Assembly: GCA_045591095.1 (NCBI GenBank)
Contig: JAZNSF010000027.1
Span: 23,943 to 87,942 of the forward strand
Direction of reading: 5' to 3'
DNA length: 64,000 nt
Source of the DNA: SIG440 sp045591095
Lineage (GTDB): Bacteria > Bacillota > Clostridia > Monoglobales > Monoglobaceae
Part shown: piece by piece, positions 18,459 through 27,443 of the stretch
How positions within the stretch are numbered: position 1 is the first letter of the stretch
How the letters are laid out: each line of letters begins with the position of its first letter
The notes under the pieces: model-generated
What the model saw: the letters and a program-made list of their open reading frames with translations, nothing else
What the model was told of the DNA's origin: nothing
The model's database searches: none
Position numbers and translations under genes: made by a program

Positions 18459-19298
18459 TTAGGAATTTACAATATTCTCTACCTTGTCAATCGCTTTTTG
18501 AAGCCATTCTTTACCGTTAATTTCTTCTAAATTACCCGCATCACATTTTTCCGCAATCTCAGAGCGGATAGGGATTTGGCCAAGCGCCTCGAGGTCAAAG
18601 GCCTTTGCGGTTTCAAAAAGCTTGCTTTTGCCAAATACATCAATTTTCTTTTTGCAGTCAGGGCACTCTATATAGCTCATATTTTCTACAATACCAAGTA
18701 TCGGTATATCCATAAGCCTTGCCATTTTTACTGCTTTTTCTACAATCATCGAAACAAGCTCTTGCGGTGATGTCACAACTATAATCCCATCAACCGGAAG
18801 CGACTGAAAAACAGTAAGCGGCACATCACCTGTCCCAGGCGGCATATCTACAAACATACAGTCAATATCTTCCCAGATTACATCTGTCCAGAACTGTTTT
18901 ACCGTTCCGCCGATAACCGGTCCACGCCATACGACCGGGTCAGTATCGTTTTCCAAAAGTAAATTTATTGACATTATCTTTGTGCCGTTCTTACTTACAG
19001 CAGGGAGTATTCCATACTCGCTGCCTGTTGCTTTTTCGGTTATGCCAAAAAGCTTGGGTATTGACGGTCCCGTAATATCTGCGTCCAAAACCGCACACCT
19101 ATACCCCTCTTTTTGCACGCCCGCCGCCATAAGCGAAGTAACAAGCGACTTACCTACACCGCCCTTGCCGCTCACAACACCTATAACCTTTTTAACGCTG
19201 CTCATCTGATTTTGTGGCGCAAGAAAGCTTTGAGGCTCTTTTCTTTCACTGCAGCTTTGGCCGCAACTTGAACAATCGTGTGTACAATTTTCGCTCAT
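18459..19298 (-). CDS. Mrp/NBP35 family ATP-binding iron-sulfur carrier protein
   Basis: This 279-residue P-loop ATPase of the Mrp/ApbC/NBP35 family probably assembles or carries Fe-S clusters. An N-terminal cysteine-rich segment (cysteines within the first 16 residues in a CxxxCxxCxxxC pattern) resembles the NBP35 cluster site. The deviant Walker A is GVVSGKGGVGKS near residue 40. A CxxC pair occurs in IECPDCKKK near residue 210, the bridging cluster site of the dimer. Length fits the family. Confidence 0.92.
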   Translation of the reverse strand: MSENCTHDCSSCGQSCSERKEPQSFLAPQNQMSSVKKVIGVVSGKGGVGKSLVTSLMAAGVQKEGYRCAVLDADITGPSIPKLFGITEKATGSEYGILPAVSKNGTKIMSINLLLENDTDPVVWRGPVIGGTVKQFWTDVIWEDIDCMFVDMPPGTGDVPLTVFQSLPVDGIIVVTSPQELVSMIVEKAVKMARLMDIPILGIVENMSYIECPDCKKKIDVFGKSKLFETAKAFDLEALGQIPIRSEIAEKCDAGNLEEINGKEWLQKAIDKVENIVNS

Positions 19299-19313
19299 AT
19301 TCGTCTACCTCTC

Positions 19314-20780
19314 TTAGTTTAAAATATCAATAGCTCTCTGAAGCTGGTCGTCCACTTCAACCTTTGAAGTCTTTAGCTGGTCATAAAGATTCATCTGCGT
19401 TGTAATATCCAAAACCCCATACGGGAAAAGTCCGTCCAATTTTTGATATGTCGTAACAGCAATTTTTAGGTTTTCGTCATAAGTTTCATTAACATCACCA
19501 ACAAAAATCCCCAAAAGTTTAAGCATCCGCTTTGCCAGCTCTACTTCCTTTCCCTTATCGCCAAGGCGGTAGGTCTTTGAAAGAGAAAACATCTCAAACT
19601 CTGACATATTCACGGGTTTTGTGGAATTTTTCAGCTGTACTGTAGGGTTAATTCCCACCTTGTGAATATTCCCACCGTTTGGTGTAAGGTAAAACGCCGA
19701 AGTATACTTTATAATGCCGCCATCCGTCGTCATGCCCATGGTCTGAACAGTACCTTTGCCAAAAGTCTTTTCGCCAACAGATTTTGCTACTCCGTTTTCG
19801 ACCAAAGCTGCAGTCAAAACCTCTGACGCACTTGCACTCATGCCATTTACAAGCATAACCACATTATATTTTTTGCCCTTGCCACTGGCTACATACCTTT
19901 TATTTAAAATTGACATCTTGTGTTCTTCGGTCGTAATCACCGCATCTTTTGGCAAAAACATATCTGCGATAGCAACCGCCTGGTCAAGGTATCCGCCACC
20001 ATTGTCACGTACGTCGATTATTATGTTTTTTATGCCCTTGCCGCTTATTTCACTAAGTGCCTTTTCAAACTCTTTGGCAACTGTATTTGTAAACGAATAA
20101 ATCCGTATTTTGCCGATTTTTTTGCCTTCATTTTCGACTATTTCGTAATCTATCGGGTTTAGCACAACTTTTTCGCGCTTTATCAAAAAGCTTAAAGGCT
20201 CGGCTATGCCTGACCTTTTGATCTTGATTTTTACAATTGTTCCCTCTTTGCCACGGATTTTGTCAAGGGCAGCCTCAAATTCCATTTTGGTAAGGTCAAA
20301 TTCATCAGCACCGATGATTATGTCCCCCGCCTTGATGCCTGCACGTTCTGCAGGAGATCCCGGTATTGGCTCGGACACTATTATATTGCTGCCGCTCGAA
20401 AATACATTTACGCCTATGCCGGTAACTTCCTCATTAAGTTCCTGCATAAACTTTTCGGCCTCAATTTTGTTGAAATATGCAGAATTTTCGTCGATTGACT
20501 CTAGAAGTGCTTTCATAACCGGCTCATAAAGGTCAGGATTATCCTTAAACACCGTTTCAAAGGCCGTTTTATAGAGGCTTTCCTTGGTAACTTCACCATA
20601 CACAGAAAGTAGGGTGAGATTATTTATTATCTTCTCCATCTGCTGCGAGAGTGTCTGCTCCTGTTTTTCAGACGCCGATGTACCCAGGTCCTCGGCAAAA
20701 ACAGACATTCCCACCGACGAAATCGCTATTGTTACTATCAATAAGCTTACTATAAGCTTTTTCATCACTTTTTCAAACAT
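19314..20780 (-). CDS. S41 family C-terminal processing peptidase (CtpA-like), exported
   Basis: This 488-residue serine protease has a signal/anchor segment (about residues 7-28), a PDZ domain (about 115-195, GIGVNVFSSGSNI and GSPAERAGIKAGDII) and a tail-specific protease domain. The catalytic serine is in GMSASASEVLTA and the lysine in KTFGKGTVQTM. A C-terminal peptidoglycan-binding-like segment (RLGDKGKEVELAKRML) follows. It probably works outside the membrane on envelope or sporulation substrates. AAGGAG eight bases before the ATG supports this start. The catalytic dyad is intact. Confidence 0.93.
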   Translation of the reverse strand: MFEKVMKKLIVSLLIVTIAISSVGMSVFAEDLGTSASEKQEQTLSQQMEKIINNLTLLSVYGEVTKESLYKTAFETVFKDNPDLYEPVMKALLESIDENSAYFNKIEAEKFMQELNEEVTGIGVNVFSSGSNIIVSEPIPGSPAERAGIKAGDIIIGADEFDLTKMEFEAALDKIRGKEGTIVKIKIKRSGIAEPLSFLIKREKVVLNPIDYEIVENEGKKIGKIRIYSFTNTVAKEFEKALSEISGKGIKNIIIDVRDNGGGYLDQAVAIADMFLPKDAVITTEEHKMSILNKRYVASGKGKKYNVVMLVNGMSASASEVLTAALVENGVAKSVGEKTFGKGTVQTMGMTTDGGIIKYTSAFYLTPNGGNIHKVGINPTVQLKNSTKPVNMSEFEMFSLSKTYRLGDKGKEVELAKRMLKLLGIFVGDVNETYDENLKIAVTTYQKLDGLFPYGVLDITTQMNLYDQLKTSKVEVDDQLQRAIDILN

Positions 20781-20809
20781 TTTATCAGCTCCTTAGCCCT
20801 TTGCTTAAA

Positions 20810-21184
20810 TTATCTTAAAAGTTCCATATAAAGAATGCTGTAGCCATAACCATTCTTACCTATCATAACCTTGACGGGGTTGTCGAGAAGATATCCGTTG
20901 ACAACCTCCATCGAAAGCTTCTGGCCCTTTGTGCCGTAAATCCGTCCACTTGAAATAGGTAGCGCACGGTATTCAATATCCTTGACAGCACTTAAGCTGT
21001 AATTGCCGTTACTGGGCACTACATTCAAAAGTATCGCATCGCTGTTTTGGGTATCGCAAACATATATTTTTGCAGTGTAATACTTAACATCCGTAAATAC
21101 TGCCTTTTGGTCTATAGCAAATACCGAGATATCAAAACAACACACAATTAATGCTATTATAATACTTAAAAGTCTTTTTTTCAT
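20810..21184 (-). CDS. Small exported protein of unknown function
   Basis: This 124-residue protein begins with a clear signal peptide (about residues 1-23, lysine-rich start, hydrophobic core LLSIIIALIVCCF, likely cleavage after SVFA). The mature part is about 100 residues, beta-rich, with no cysteines and no motif I recognise. It is between argS and the CtpA-type protease, 12 bp and 30 bp from them, so it may be cotranscribed with both. A partnership with the protease is only a guess from position. Confidence 0.65.
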   Translation of the reverse strand: MKKRLLSIIIALIVCCFDISVFAIDQKAVFTDVKYYTAKIYVCDTQNSDAILLNVVPSNGNYSLSAVKDIEYRALPISSGRIYGTKGQKLSMEVVNGYLLDNPVKVMIGKNGYGYSILYMELLR

Positions 21185-21195
21185 AAATGTTCACC

Positions 21196-22896
21196 TTACA
21201 TTTTTTCGGGCGCGTTGATTTTAAGCATTTTTAAAACACCCTCAATAACAATTCTCGCGCTGTCAACAAGCTTTAGTCTTGCATCCATAAGCTCCTTGTT
21301 GTCGTCCTTTACTCTGCAGGAATTATAGAATGTGTGGAAAGCGGATGCAAGGTCAATTACATACCTTGTAATCTTCGCAGGCTCGCGGCTGATTGCTGCC
21401 GCCTTTATTTCTTCGGGAAGCTCCGAAAGCTTTTTTAAAAGCTCTAGTTCCTCTTCTCTTTCCAAAACCTCGGGATTTATCTCATTAAAAGGCTTTACGC
21501 TTATGCCCTCTTCGGATAGGAGTCTGATTATACTACAAATTCTGGCATGGGCGTACTGAACATAATAAACCGGGTTTTCGCTGTCCTCTTTGACAGCCAA
21601 ATCAAGGTCAAAATCAAGGTGACTTCCTGCCATACGCATATTAAAGAGGAATCTTGCAGCATCAACAGATACGTCTTCCAAAAGGTCAGAAAGTGTTATT
21701 GCTTTACCTGTACGTTTTGACATACGTACAGCCTCGCCGTCACGGGTCAGGCGAACAAGCTGCATAATCGAAACCTCGAACTTGTCAGGGTCAATCCCAA
21801 CCGCCTTAAGCGCTGCCTTCATACGAGCAATATGTCCGTGGTGGTCAGCTCCCCAAACGTCTATCGCAAGGTCAAAACCTCTATCCTCAAGCTTGTTTAT
21901 ATGATAAGCAATATCTGCCGCAAAGTATGTTGGGATACCATTTTGACGGACCAAAACCTCGTTCTTTTCAAGGCCCATTTTCTCGCAGTTAAGCCAGGTT
22001 GCACCGTCTTCTTCGTAGGTGTATCCTGCATCGGTCAGTCTTTTGATTGCATCAAGAACCTTACCGTTTTTATGAAGCTCGCTTTCTCTGAACCAAACAT
22101 CATAGAAAATTCTGTACTTTTCAAGGTCGGTCTTAAGATAGTCAACATTCTTTTCAAGCGCATATGCGACAAGTGCTTTCTTACGTTCTTCTGAATCGGT
22201 ATTCAGATACTTGTCCCCTTCAATTTCGATAAAAGCTTTTGCGTGTTCACGGATATCGTCGCCATGGTATCCGTCTTCGGGAAATTCAAAAGAATCCTCG
22301 CCTTTTAGCTCCTGTATATACCTTGCTTCAAGGGACTTACCAAACTTTTCAATCTGGTTTCCGGCATCGTTTACATAAAATTCGCGCGTAACATCATAGC
22401 CTGCATATTCCAAGACACTTGCCATACAGTCGCCAAGTGCGCCGCCGCGGGCATTCCCCATATGCATAGGGCCTGTCGGGTTGGCACTTACAAACTCGAC
22501 CATAACCTTTTTGCCCTTGCCCATGTCGATTTTGCCGTAGTTACTGCCTTCGGTTTCAATTGCACGAATAACCTCATAAAGCCTTTTGTTTGAAAGATAA
22601 AAGTTTATAAAGCCCGCGCCTGCAACCTCTACTCTTTCGATATCGCCGCCAAGTGCGATTTCTGATGCAATAGCCTCGGCTATCTTTCTTGGAGGCATCC
22701 TTAAAGATTTTGCCAAGAGCATCGCCACATTACAAGCAAAATCGCCATGCTGCTTGTCCTTTGGGACTTCAAGATAAAGTATTTCTTCAACAGTAATGTC
22801 TTCTGTTGGATTAATTGCGCCTTTCTCAACAGCCGTCAAAAATGCCTTTGCTACTGCTTCACCTATTACTTTTTTAGAGTTTTCGATTAAGTTCAT
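21196..22896 (-). CDS. argS: Arginyl-tRNA synthetase
   Basis: This class I synthetase of about 566 residues charges tRNA-Arg. It has the N-terminal Add-1 domain, the HIGH-like motif in ANPTGPMHMGNARG near residue 130, the MSKRTG signature (KMSKS equivalent) near residue 375, and the C-terminal DALR anticodon-binding domain (YVQYAHARICSI). ATG 22896 has AAGGTG six bases upstream; a GTG three codons earlier is also open. It follows the DUF1934 gene, the usual ywiB-argS pair. A tRNA-Arg gene lies at 34.5 kb. Confidence 0.98.
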   Translation of the reverse strand: MNLIENSKKVIGEAVAKAFLTAVEKGAINPTEDITVEEILYLEVPKDKQHGDFACNVAMLLAKSLRMPPRKIAEAIASEIALGGDIERVEVAGAGFINFYLSNKRLYEVIRAIETEGSNYGKIDMGKGKKVMVEFVSANPTGPMHMGNARGGALGDCMASVLEYAGYDVTREFYVNDAGNQIEKFGKSLEARYIQELKGEDSFEFPEDGYHGDDIREHAKAFIEIEGDKYLNTDSEERKKALVAYALEKNVDYLKTDLEKYRIFYDVWFRESELHKNGKVLDAIKRLTDAGYTYEEDGATWLNCEKMGLEKNEVLVRQNGIPTYFAADIAYHINKLEDRGFDLAIDVWGADHHGHIARMKAALKAVGIDPDKFEVSIMQLVRLTRDGEAVRMSKRTGKAITLSDLLEDVSVDAARFLFNMRMAGSHLDFDLDLAVKEDSENPVYYVQYAHARICSIIRLLSEEGISVKPFNEINPEVLEREEELELLKKLSELPEEIKAAAISREPAKITRYVIDLASAFHTFYNSCRVKDDNKELMDARLKLVDSARIVIEGVLKMLKINAPEKM

Positions 22897-22937
22897 TTTG
22901 TTCACCTTTTCCTTTTCTGTATTTAGACCCCCGATTT

Positions 22938-23363
22938 TTAATGCATGGTTACAGTCAAATCAAGACGATTTTTCAGGTACTCACGATTATCAAAATCAAG
23001 TATATATTCTATGTTAACCTTGCCGCCCGCGTCATCAAAACGGCTTTCCAAAAGCACAGGGTTTACTCCAACAGGTATTATGCCATAAGGCGTAGCATAG
23101 CTGCACAAGCACTTTTCGCCTCTTTTAAACACCATTTTGCTGTTATGTTTCCCCGAGCGTGTCATACTTACCGTATCCTTTGAAACCTTTATGGTTGTGG
23201 TGGTGTCTTCAAACCCTGTAAGCTCACTTTCTTCGTATATTATATAAAACTTTCCGTTTTTCTCGGCAAACTTGCCCTTGGTCTGAAGCTCTATTTCGTT
23301 TACTTCGTCGCTTCCGTCAATATTTTGCAGCGTCTTTACCGAAATCATTGCGTTATCCTTCAT
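22938..23363 (-). CDS. DUF1934 (YwiB-like) beta-barrel protein
   Basis: This 141-residue protein resembles the DUF1934/YwiB family, lipocalin-like small beta-barrels of unknown function encoded next to argS. Alternating beta-strand sequence runs throughout (GKFYIIYEESELTGFEDTTT, VNIEYILDFD). There is no signal peptide or membrane segment. It is 16 bp after murI and 41 bp before argS. Confidence 0.8.
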   Translation of the reverse strand: MKDNAMISVKTLQNIDGSDEVNEIELQTKGKFAEKNGKFYIIYEESELTGFEDTTTTIKVSKDTVSMTRSGKHNSKMVFKRGEKCLCSYATPYGIIPVGVNPVLLESRFDDAGGKVNIEYILDFDNREYLKNRLDLTVTMH

Positions 23364-23379
23364 AAGTCATTCTTCCTTT

Positions 23380-24186
23380 TTAATATTTCTCGATATCTAT
23401 TTTTTCTATATCTTTGCCAATTGGTTTTTCTAAAAACAGCCCGCCAAGCTTTGCAAAATCGTCAGCCGAATCACTGACAAAATATCTGTAAGTGCCCATC
23501 TCTCTGCCGCATTGCATATCCTCTTTTTTAAGAAGCTCAAAAGCAGAATTTGCAGCCGCCGCACCTGAATCTATAAGGGTTACATCATCACCCATAATCC
23601 CTTTGATTACATTTTTCAGCAGTGGATAGTGTGTGCAACCTAAAATTAAGGTATCAATATTTTTGTCCTTTAAATCTTTAAGATACTCTTTTGCAATAAT
23701 CCTTGTTACTTCCGAATCAGCATAACCATTTTCGACCAAAGGTACAAACATAGGACACGCCATTTGAAAAACCTCGGCTTCAGGGTTTAGCTTTTTTATA
23801 TATTCCACATATTTGCCATAACGGATTGTTGCCGCAGTCCCCAAAACTCCTATGCGGTTTGTTTTAGATGCAGTGATAGCCGCCTTTGCCGCAGGCTCTA
23901 CAACACCCAAAATTTTTGTGTCCATCCCGCCCGAAATCCAAGGAAGTACCGCACTGCTGGCTGTACCACAGGCAATTATTATCATTTTTATGTCAAAGGT
24001 CTTTAAAAACCTTATATCCTGACTCACGTACTTAATTAGTGTCTCCTGGCTTCTGCTTCCGTAAGGAACTCTGCCTGTGTCGCCAAAGTAGATTACATCC
24101 TCGTTTGGCATAATGCGCATAATTTCTTTTACCGCACTAAGCCCACCAAGTCCCGAATCAAACACGCCTATTGGCCTTTTATCCAT
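23380..24186 (-). CDS. murI: Glutamate racemase
   Basis: This 268-residue enzyme makes D-glutamate for peptidoglycan. It starts IGVFDSGLGGLSAVKEI. The two catalytic cysteines are in IIACGTASS near residue 73 and LGCTHYPLL near residue 185. Length is normal. It lies 17 bp after ddl, so two D-amino-acid steps of wall synthesis are in one transcript. Confidence 0.98.
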   Translation of the reverse strand: MDKRPIGVFDSGLGGLSAVKEIMRIMPNEDVIYFGDTGRVPYGSRSQETLIKYVSQDIRFLKTFDIKMIIIACGTASSAVLPWISGGMDTKILGVVEPAAKAAITASKTNRIGVLGTAATIRYGKYVEYIKKLNPEAEVFQMACPMFVPLVENGYADSEVTRIIAKEYLKDLKDKNIDTLILGCTHYPLLKNVIKGIMGDDVTLIDSGAAAANSAFELLKKEDMQCGREMGTYRYFVSDSADDFAKLGGLFLEKPIGKDIEKIDIEKY

Positions 24187-24203
24187 TTTAATGACCCTCT
24201 TTT

Positions 24204-25259
24204 TTAATAATCTTCTCTTTTAAGTGCAAATTCAATATGCCTGTCTATTACATCTTTCATCGAAACCCCTGATGACTCCCACAGCTTTGGATACATGCTG
24301 ATAGGTGTAAATCCGGGGATTGTGTTGATTTCGTTAAGGTATATATCCCCCGTGGTTTTCTCTACAAAAAAGTCAACTCGCGAATATCCGCGACATTCAC
24401 AAATCTTGTATGCTTTTTTTGCATATTCCATTATTTTTTCTTGAGTAGCCTTATCGACGGGCGCAGGTATCATAAGCTTTGATTCTTCATCCTCGTACTT
24501 TGCCTCGAAGTCATAAAATTCGTTTGCAGGCTTAATTTCGCCCAAAACATCCGACGTAACGGGGTTAAGATTACCCATAACACTGCACTCAACCTCGCGG
24601 GCATCAATTGCTTCTTCAATAAGAACCTTGTAATCGTGCTTAAGTGCAAGGTTTATGCCATCCTCAAGCTCTTTTCGATTATTTGCTTTGCTGACACCCA
24701 TTGACGAACCTGCTGACGACGGCTTGATAAAGCACGGATAGCCGAGCTTTTCTTCGATAAGTTCAAAATCCACCTTGTCGCCAAGTTTCAATTCCACCCA
24801 GTCTGCCTGAGGAATTCCCGCTTTTTCAAAAAGGATTTTTGCAACGCATTTATCCATGCAAACAGCACTTCCTATAACTCCGCTGCCTGCATAAGGGATC
24901 CCTGCCAATTGGCAAAGACCCTGTATAGTTCCGTCCTCACCGTTTTTGCCATGAAGCACCGGATACACTACGTCAATCTTTATTTTTTCCTGTTTCTCAC
25001 CAAACTTGATTATGCATTTATCTTCGCAATCAGGCGAAATTACGGCAGGAGTCACTTTGTCTTCCTCCCAAGTGTGATTTTTGATTTCCGCTGTTTTACC
25101 CTCGAAGTACAGCCATCTGCCGTCATTGGTGATTCCGATTGGGTGAACATCATACTTCTCGCGGTCTATTGCGCCAAGCACAGCCGAAGCCGATACCTCT
25201 GAAACACTGTGTTCAGACGATGCTCCTCCAAATAAAACGCATACACTTAGCTTCTTCAT
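24204..25259 (-). CDS. ddl: D-alanine--D-alanine ligase
   Basis: This 351-residue ATP-grasp enzyme forms the D-Ala-D-Ala dipeptide for peptidoglycan precursors. Recognised segments are FGGASSEHSVS near residue 10, the substrate loop VLHGKNGEDGTIQG, GSSMGVSKA, CRGYSRVDFF and the metal site NEINTIPGFTP. ATG 25259 is preferred; an in-frame TTG two codons earlier is too near the ribosome site. First gene of the long minus-strand unit that includes murI and argS. Confidence 0.98.
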   Translation of the reverse strand: MKKLSVCVLFGGASSEHSVSEVSASAVLGAIDREKYDVHPIGITNDGRWLYFEGKTAEIKNHTWEEDKVTPAVISPDCEDKCIIKFGEKQEKIKIDVVYPVLHGKNGEDGTIQGLCQLAGIPYAGSGVIGSAVCMDKCVAKILFEKAGIPQADWVELKLGDKVDFELIEEKLGYPCFIKPSSAGSSMGVSKANNRKELEDGINLALKHDYKVLIEEAIDAREVECSVMGNLNPVTSDVLGEIKPANEFYDFEAKYEDEESKLMIPAPVDKATQEKIMEYAKKAYKICECRGYSRVDFFVEKTTGDIYLNEINTIPGFTPISMYPKLWESSGVSMKDVIDRHIEFALKREDY

Positions 25260-25308
25260 ATACAATCAATCCTTCTTTATAATTTTAACTACTAACTTTC
25301 AAAAAATC

Positions 25309-25338
25309 AATATGTATAAACACTTTAGTCTATGTCAA
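25309..25338 (-). promoter_or_regulatory. Possible SigA promoter for ddl
   Basis: On the minus strand, a perfect -35 TTGACA (25338-25333), 18-base spacer and weaker -10 CATATT (25314-25309). The -35 box shares bases with the -10 box of the predicted spoIIR promoter on the other strand. An alternative -10 nearer the gene cannot be excluded. Confidence 0.4.
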
Positions 25339-25342
25339 TACT
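25314..25342 (+). promoter_or_regulatory. SigF-type promoter for spoIIR
   Basis: GTATA (25314-25318), exactly 15 bases, then GTCAATACT (25334-25342). This fits the forespore SigF consensus GTATA-N15-GGnnAnAnT at all but one defined position. Transcription would start near 25350, just before the spoIIR ribosome site. In Bacillus subtilis spoIIR is a known SigF target. Confidence 0.65.
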
Positions 25343-25375
25343 TACCATATAATTTTTTTAAAGGGTGGTATTTTT

Positions 25376-26002
25376 TTGAAATATATTAATAAACAAAGAC
25401 TTATATTACTTTGCCTTATTATCTCGTTTATCTTTACTATGTCTTTGTCATATGCAAAATCTGCCGGACGCGACATAAGCAGCAGTGTCTTCAGGCTACA
25501 TATCGTGGCAAACAGCGACTCTTCTATCGACCAAGCCCTTAAGCTCTCGGTACGCGACCGGATTCTCGCTGAAACCGCGCATCTTTTTAAAGATTCGAAG
25601 TCTGCCCAAGAATCAGCAAAGATTGCAAAAGCCAACCTTGACGAAATTTGCCTGATAGCCCAAGACGAAGTTAAAAATCACGGCTTTTCGTATCCGGTAA
25701 CTGCAGAGGTTACAATGTCCGCCTTTCCCACCAAAACATACGGGAATATAACTCTTCCAAGCGGCAGATATACTGCCCTTAAAATAAATATAGGAGAAGC
25801 AAAGGGAAAAAACTGGTGGTGTGTAATGTACCCGCCCCTTTGCCTGACTGACGGGATTTTAAGCTATTCCGAAGCATCAAGAGAAAAGCTACAGTCAGAG
25901 CTTTCCCCCGAAGAATATCGACTTATCACCAAAGAGACTTCGGGCGCTATACCCGTAGAAGTCCGGTTTAAAATCGTAGAGATTTTTCAAAATATATTTT
26001 AG
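25376..26002 (+). CDS. spoIIR: Stage II sporulation protein R
   Basis: This 208-residue forespore-secreted signalling protein triggers SpoIIGA to process pro-SigE in the mother cell. It has an N-terminal export segment (about residues 9-25, LILLCLIISFIFTMSLS), then the family core: FRLHIVANSDSSIDQALKL, AFPTKTYGNITLP and KGKNWWCVMYPPLC. Length and motifs match the family. TTG start with GGGTGG seven bases upstream. It shows the organism makes spores or descends from a spore-former. Its 3' end overlaps the convergent tsaD stop by four bases. Confidence 0.95.
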   Translation: MKYINKQRLILLCLIISFIFTMSLSYAKSAGRDISSSVFRLHIVANSDSSIDQALKLSVRDRILAETAHLFKDSKSAQESAKIAKANLDEICLIAQDEVKNHGFSYPVTAEVTMSAFPTKTYGNITLPSGRYTALKINIGEAKGKNWWCVMYPPLCLTDGILSYSEASREKLQSELSPEEYRLITKETSGAIPVEVRFKIVEIFQNIF

Positions 26003-27003
26003 CCTAAAGAGAGATTAGCAACGGCGTTTAATGTCATATCGGCCCGAGCGCCGCTCAGCCATTCATAATATGCCGCGCAGCCAATCATCGCCGCATTATC
26101 AGTGCAAAGCGGCATTGACGGACAAACAAATTCCATATCGTTTTTCTCTGCCAAAGCCTTGCACCTTTCTCTTAAGGGAGCATTTGCCGCAACCCCGCCT
26201 GCCAAAGCAATCCTTTCTACCTTATATTTTTTTGCGCAGTCAACGAGGTGAGTACTCAAAACATCTGTTACAGCCTCCTGAAACGATGCCGCAACATCGG
26301 CCTTGTTTATGGAAATATCCTTTTGCTCGGCATTATGGATATAATTGATAACTGCGGTCTTTACCCCGCTGAAGCTAAAATCAAATCCATCATCGCCCAT
26401 GTTAACCCTTGGAAAGTGAATTGCCTCGGGATTACCCTCTTTTGCACATTTCTGGATTGCAGGGCCACCGGGATAGCCAAGTCCCAAAACTCTTGAAACC
26501 TTGTCAAAGGCCTCGCCTGCTGCATCGTCACTTGTCTTTGCCAAGACCTCATATTCTGTATAACTCTTTACCAAAACTATATGACTGTGCCCGCCTGATG
26601 CCACAAGGCACACAAACGGCGGCTTAAAACCAGGATGCTCAATGTAGTTCGCACAAATGTGCCCTTTTATGTGGTGGACCGGTATAAGAGGCTTTTGTTT
26701 TACAAAGCTGAGTGCTTTTGCTGTGGACACACCTACCAAAAGCGCCCCAACCAATCCCGGGCCATAAGTAACGGCAATTGCATCAATGTCGTCTAAATTT
26801 GTGTTTGCATCACTGAGTGCCTTGTCAACCACGTCACTTATATTTTCAATATGCTTTCTTGATGCAACCTCAGGCACAACACCGCCAAACTGTTTGTGAA
26901 GGTCTATTTGAGTGTTAATTACATTGGAAATAACATTTGTGCCATCCTCGACAACCGCTGCCGCTGTCTCGTCGCACGAGCTTTCAATTGCGAGTATCTT
27001 CAT
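25999..27003 (-). CDS. tsaD: tRNA N6-adenosine threonylcarbamoyltransferase TsaD
   Basis: This 334-residue enzyme transfers the threonylcarbamoyl group to A37 of ANN-decoding tRNAs. The ASKHA fold shows ILAIESSCDETAAAVV at the N-terminus, metal ligands in PVHHIKGHICANYIEH near residue 110, SGGHSHIVLV, and GGVAANAPLR near residue 265. ATG 27003 has GGGGGAG eight bases upstream. It overlaps the rimI stop by four bases. With rimI and the Sua5 fusion it forms a t6A cluster, but tsaB and tsaE are not in this window. Confidence 0.98.
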   Translation of the reverse strand: MKILAIESSCDETAAAVVEDGTNVISNVINTQIDLHKQFGGVVPEVASRKHIENISDVVDKALSDANTNLDDIDAIAVTYGPGLVGALLVGVSTAKALSFVKQKPLIPVHHIKGHICANYIEHPGFKPPFVCLVASGGHSHIVLVKSYTEYEVLAKTSDDAAGEAFDKVSRVLGLGYPGGPAIQKCAKEGNPEAIHFPRVNMGDDGFDFSFSGVKTAVINYIHNAEQKDISINKADVAASFQEAVTDVLSTHLVDCAKKYKVERIALAGGVAANAPLRERCKALAEKNDMEFVCPSMPLCTDNAAMIGCAAYYEWLSGARADMTLNAVANLSLG

Positions 27004-27443
27004 TTTGTGCACTCCCCCTTCTGCATCAAAATCGCGTCTTCTCTATTTTCGTAATATTTTTTTCGGATTCCGTTTTCTGTAAATCCCATTTTTTTGTATA
27101 AGGCTATTGCCGAAATATTTGACTTTCGGACTTCAAGATTAACTTCAGAAACCCCTAATACCTCACACTTCTCCAGTGCTTTTAGAATCAGTCCCTCGCC
27201 AATGCCTTGTCTTCGGAAGTCTCCATGGACCGCAACGTCCATAATCTCGGCTGTCCCACAAATGTTCCAAAGGCCAATATAGCCAAGCACCTTGCCATTT
27301 TCAGTGGCAACAAAATACACCGCTATTTTATTTTCCAGCTCTTTTTCAAAAGTCGCTTTGGCAAACCCCGAGTTAAAACATTGCTCTTCAACTTCTATCA
27401 TCCCCGGGATGTGCGCCTTTTCCATTGGTACAAATTCTATCAT
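27000..27443 (-). CDS. rimI: GNAT acetyltransferase, ribosomal protein S18-alanine N-acetyltransferase type
   Basis: This 147-residue GNAT protein has acetyl-CoA-binding motif A (DVAVHGDFRRQGIGEGLI near residue 70) and motif B (LEVRKSNISAIALYKKMGF). Sequence and location between tsaD and the Sua5 gene fit RimI, the alanine acetyltransferase of S18. Its start overlaps the upstream stop by four bases (ATGA), so translation is likely coupled. Confidence 0.88.
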   Translation of the reverse strand: MIEFVPMEKAHIPGMIEVEEQCFNSGFAKATFEKELENKIAVYFVATENGKVLGYIGLWNICGTAEIMDVAVHGDFRRQGIGEGLILKALEKCEVLGVSEVNLEVRKSNISAIALYKKMGFTENGIRKKYYENREDAILMQKGECTK

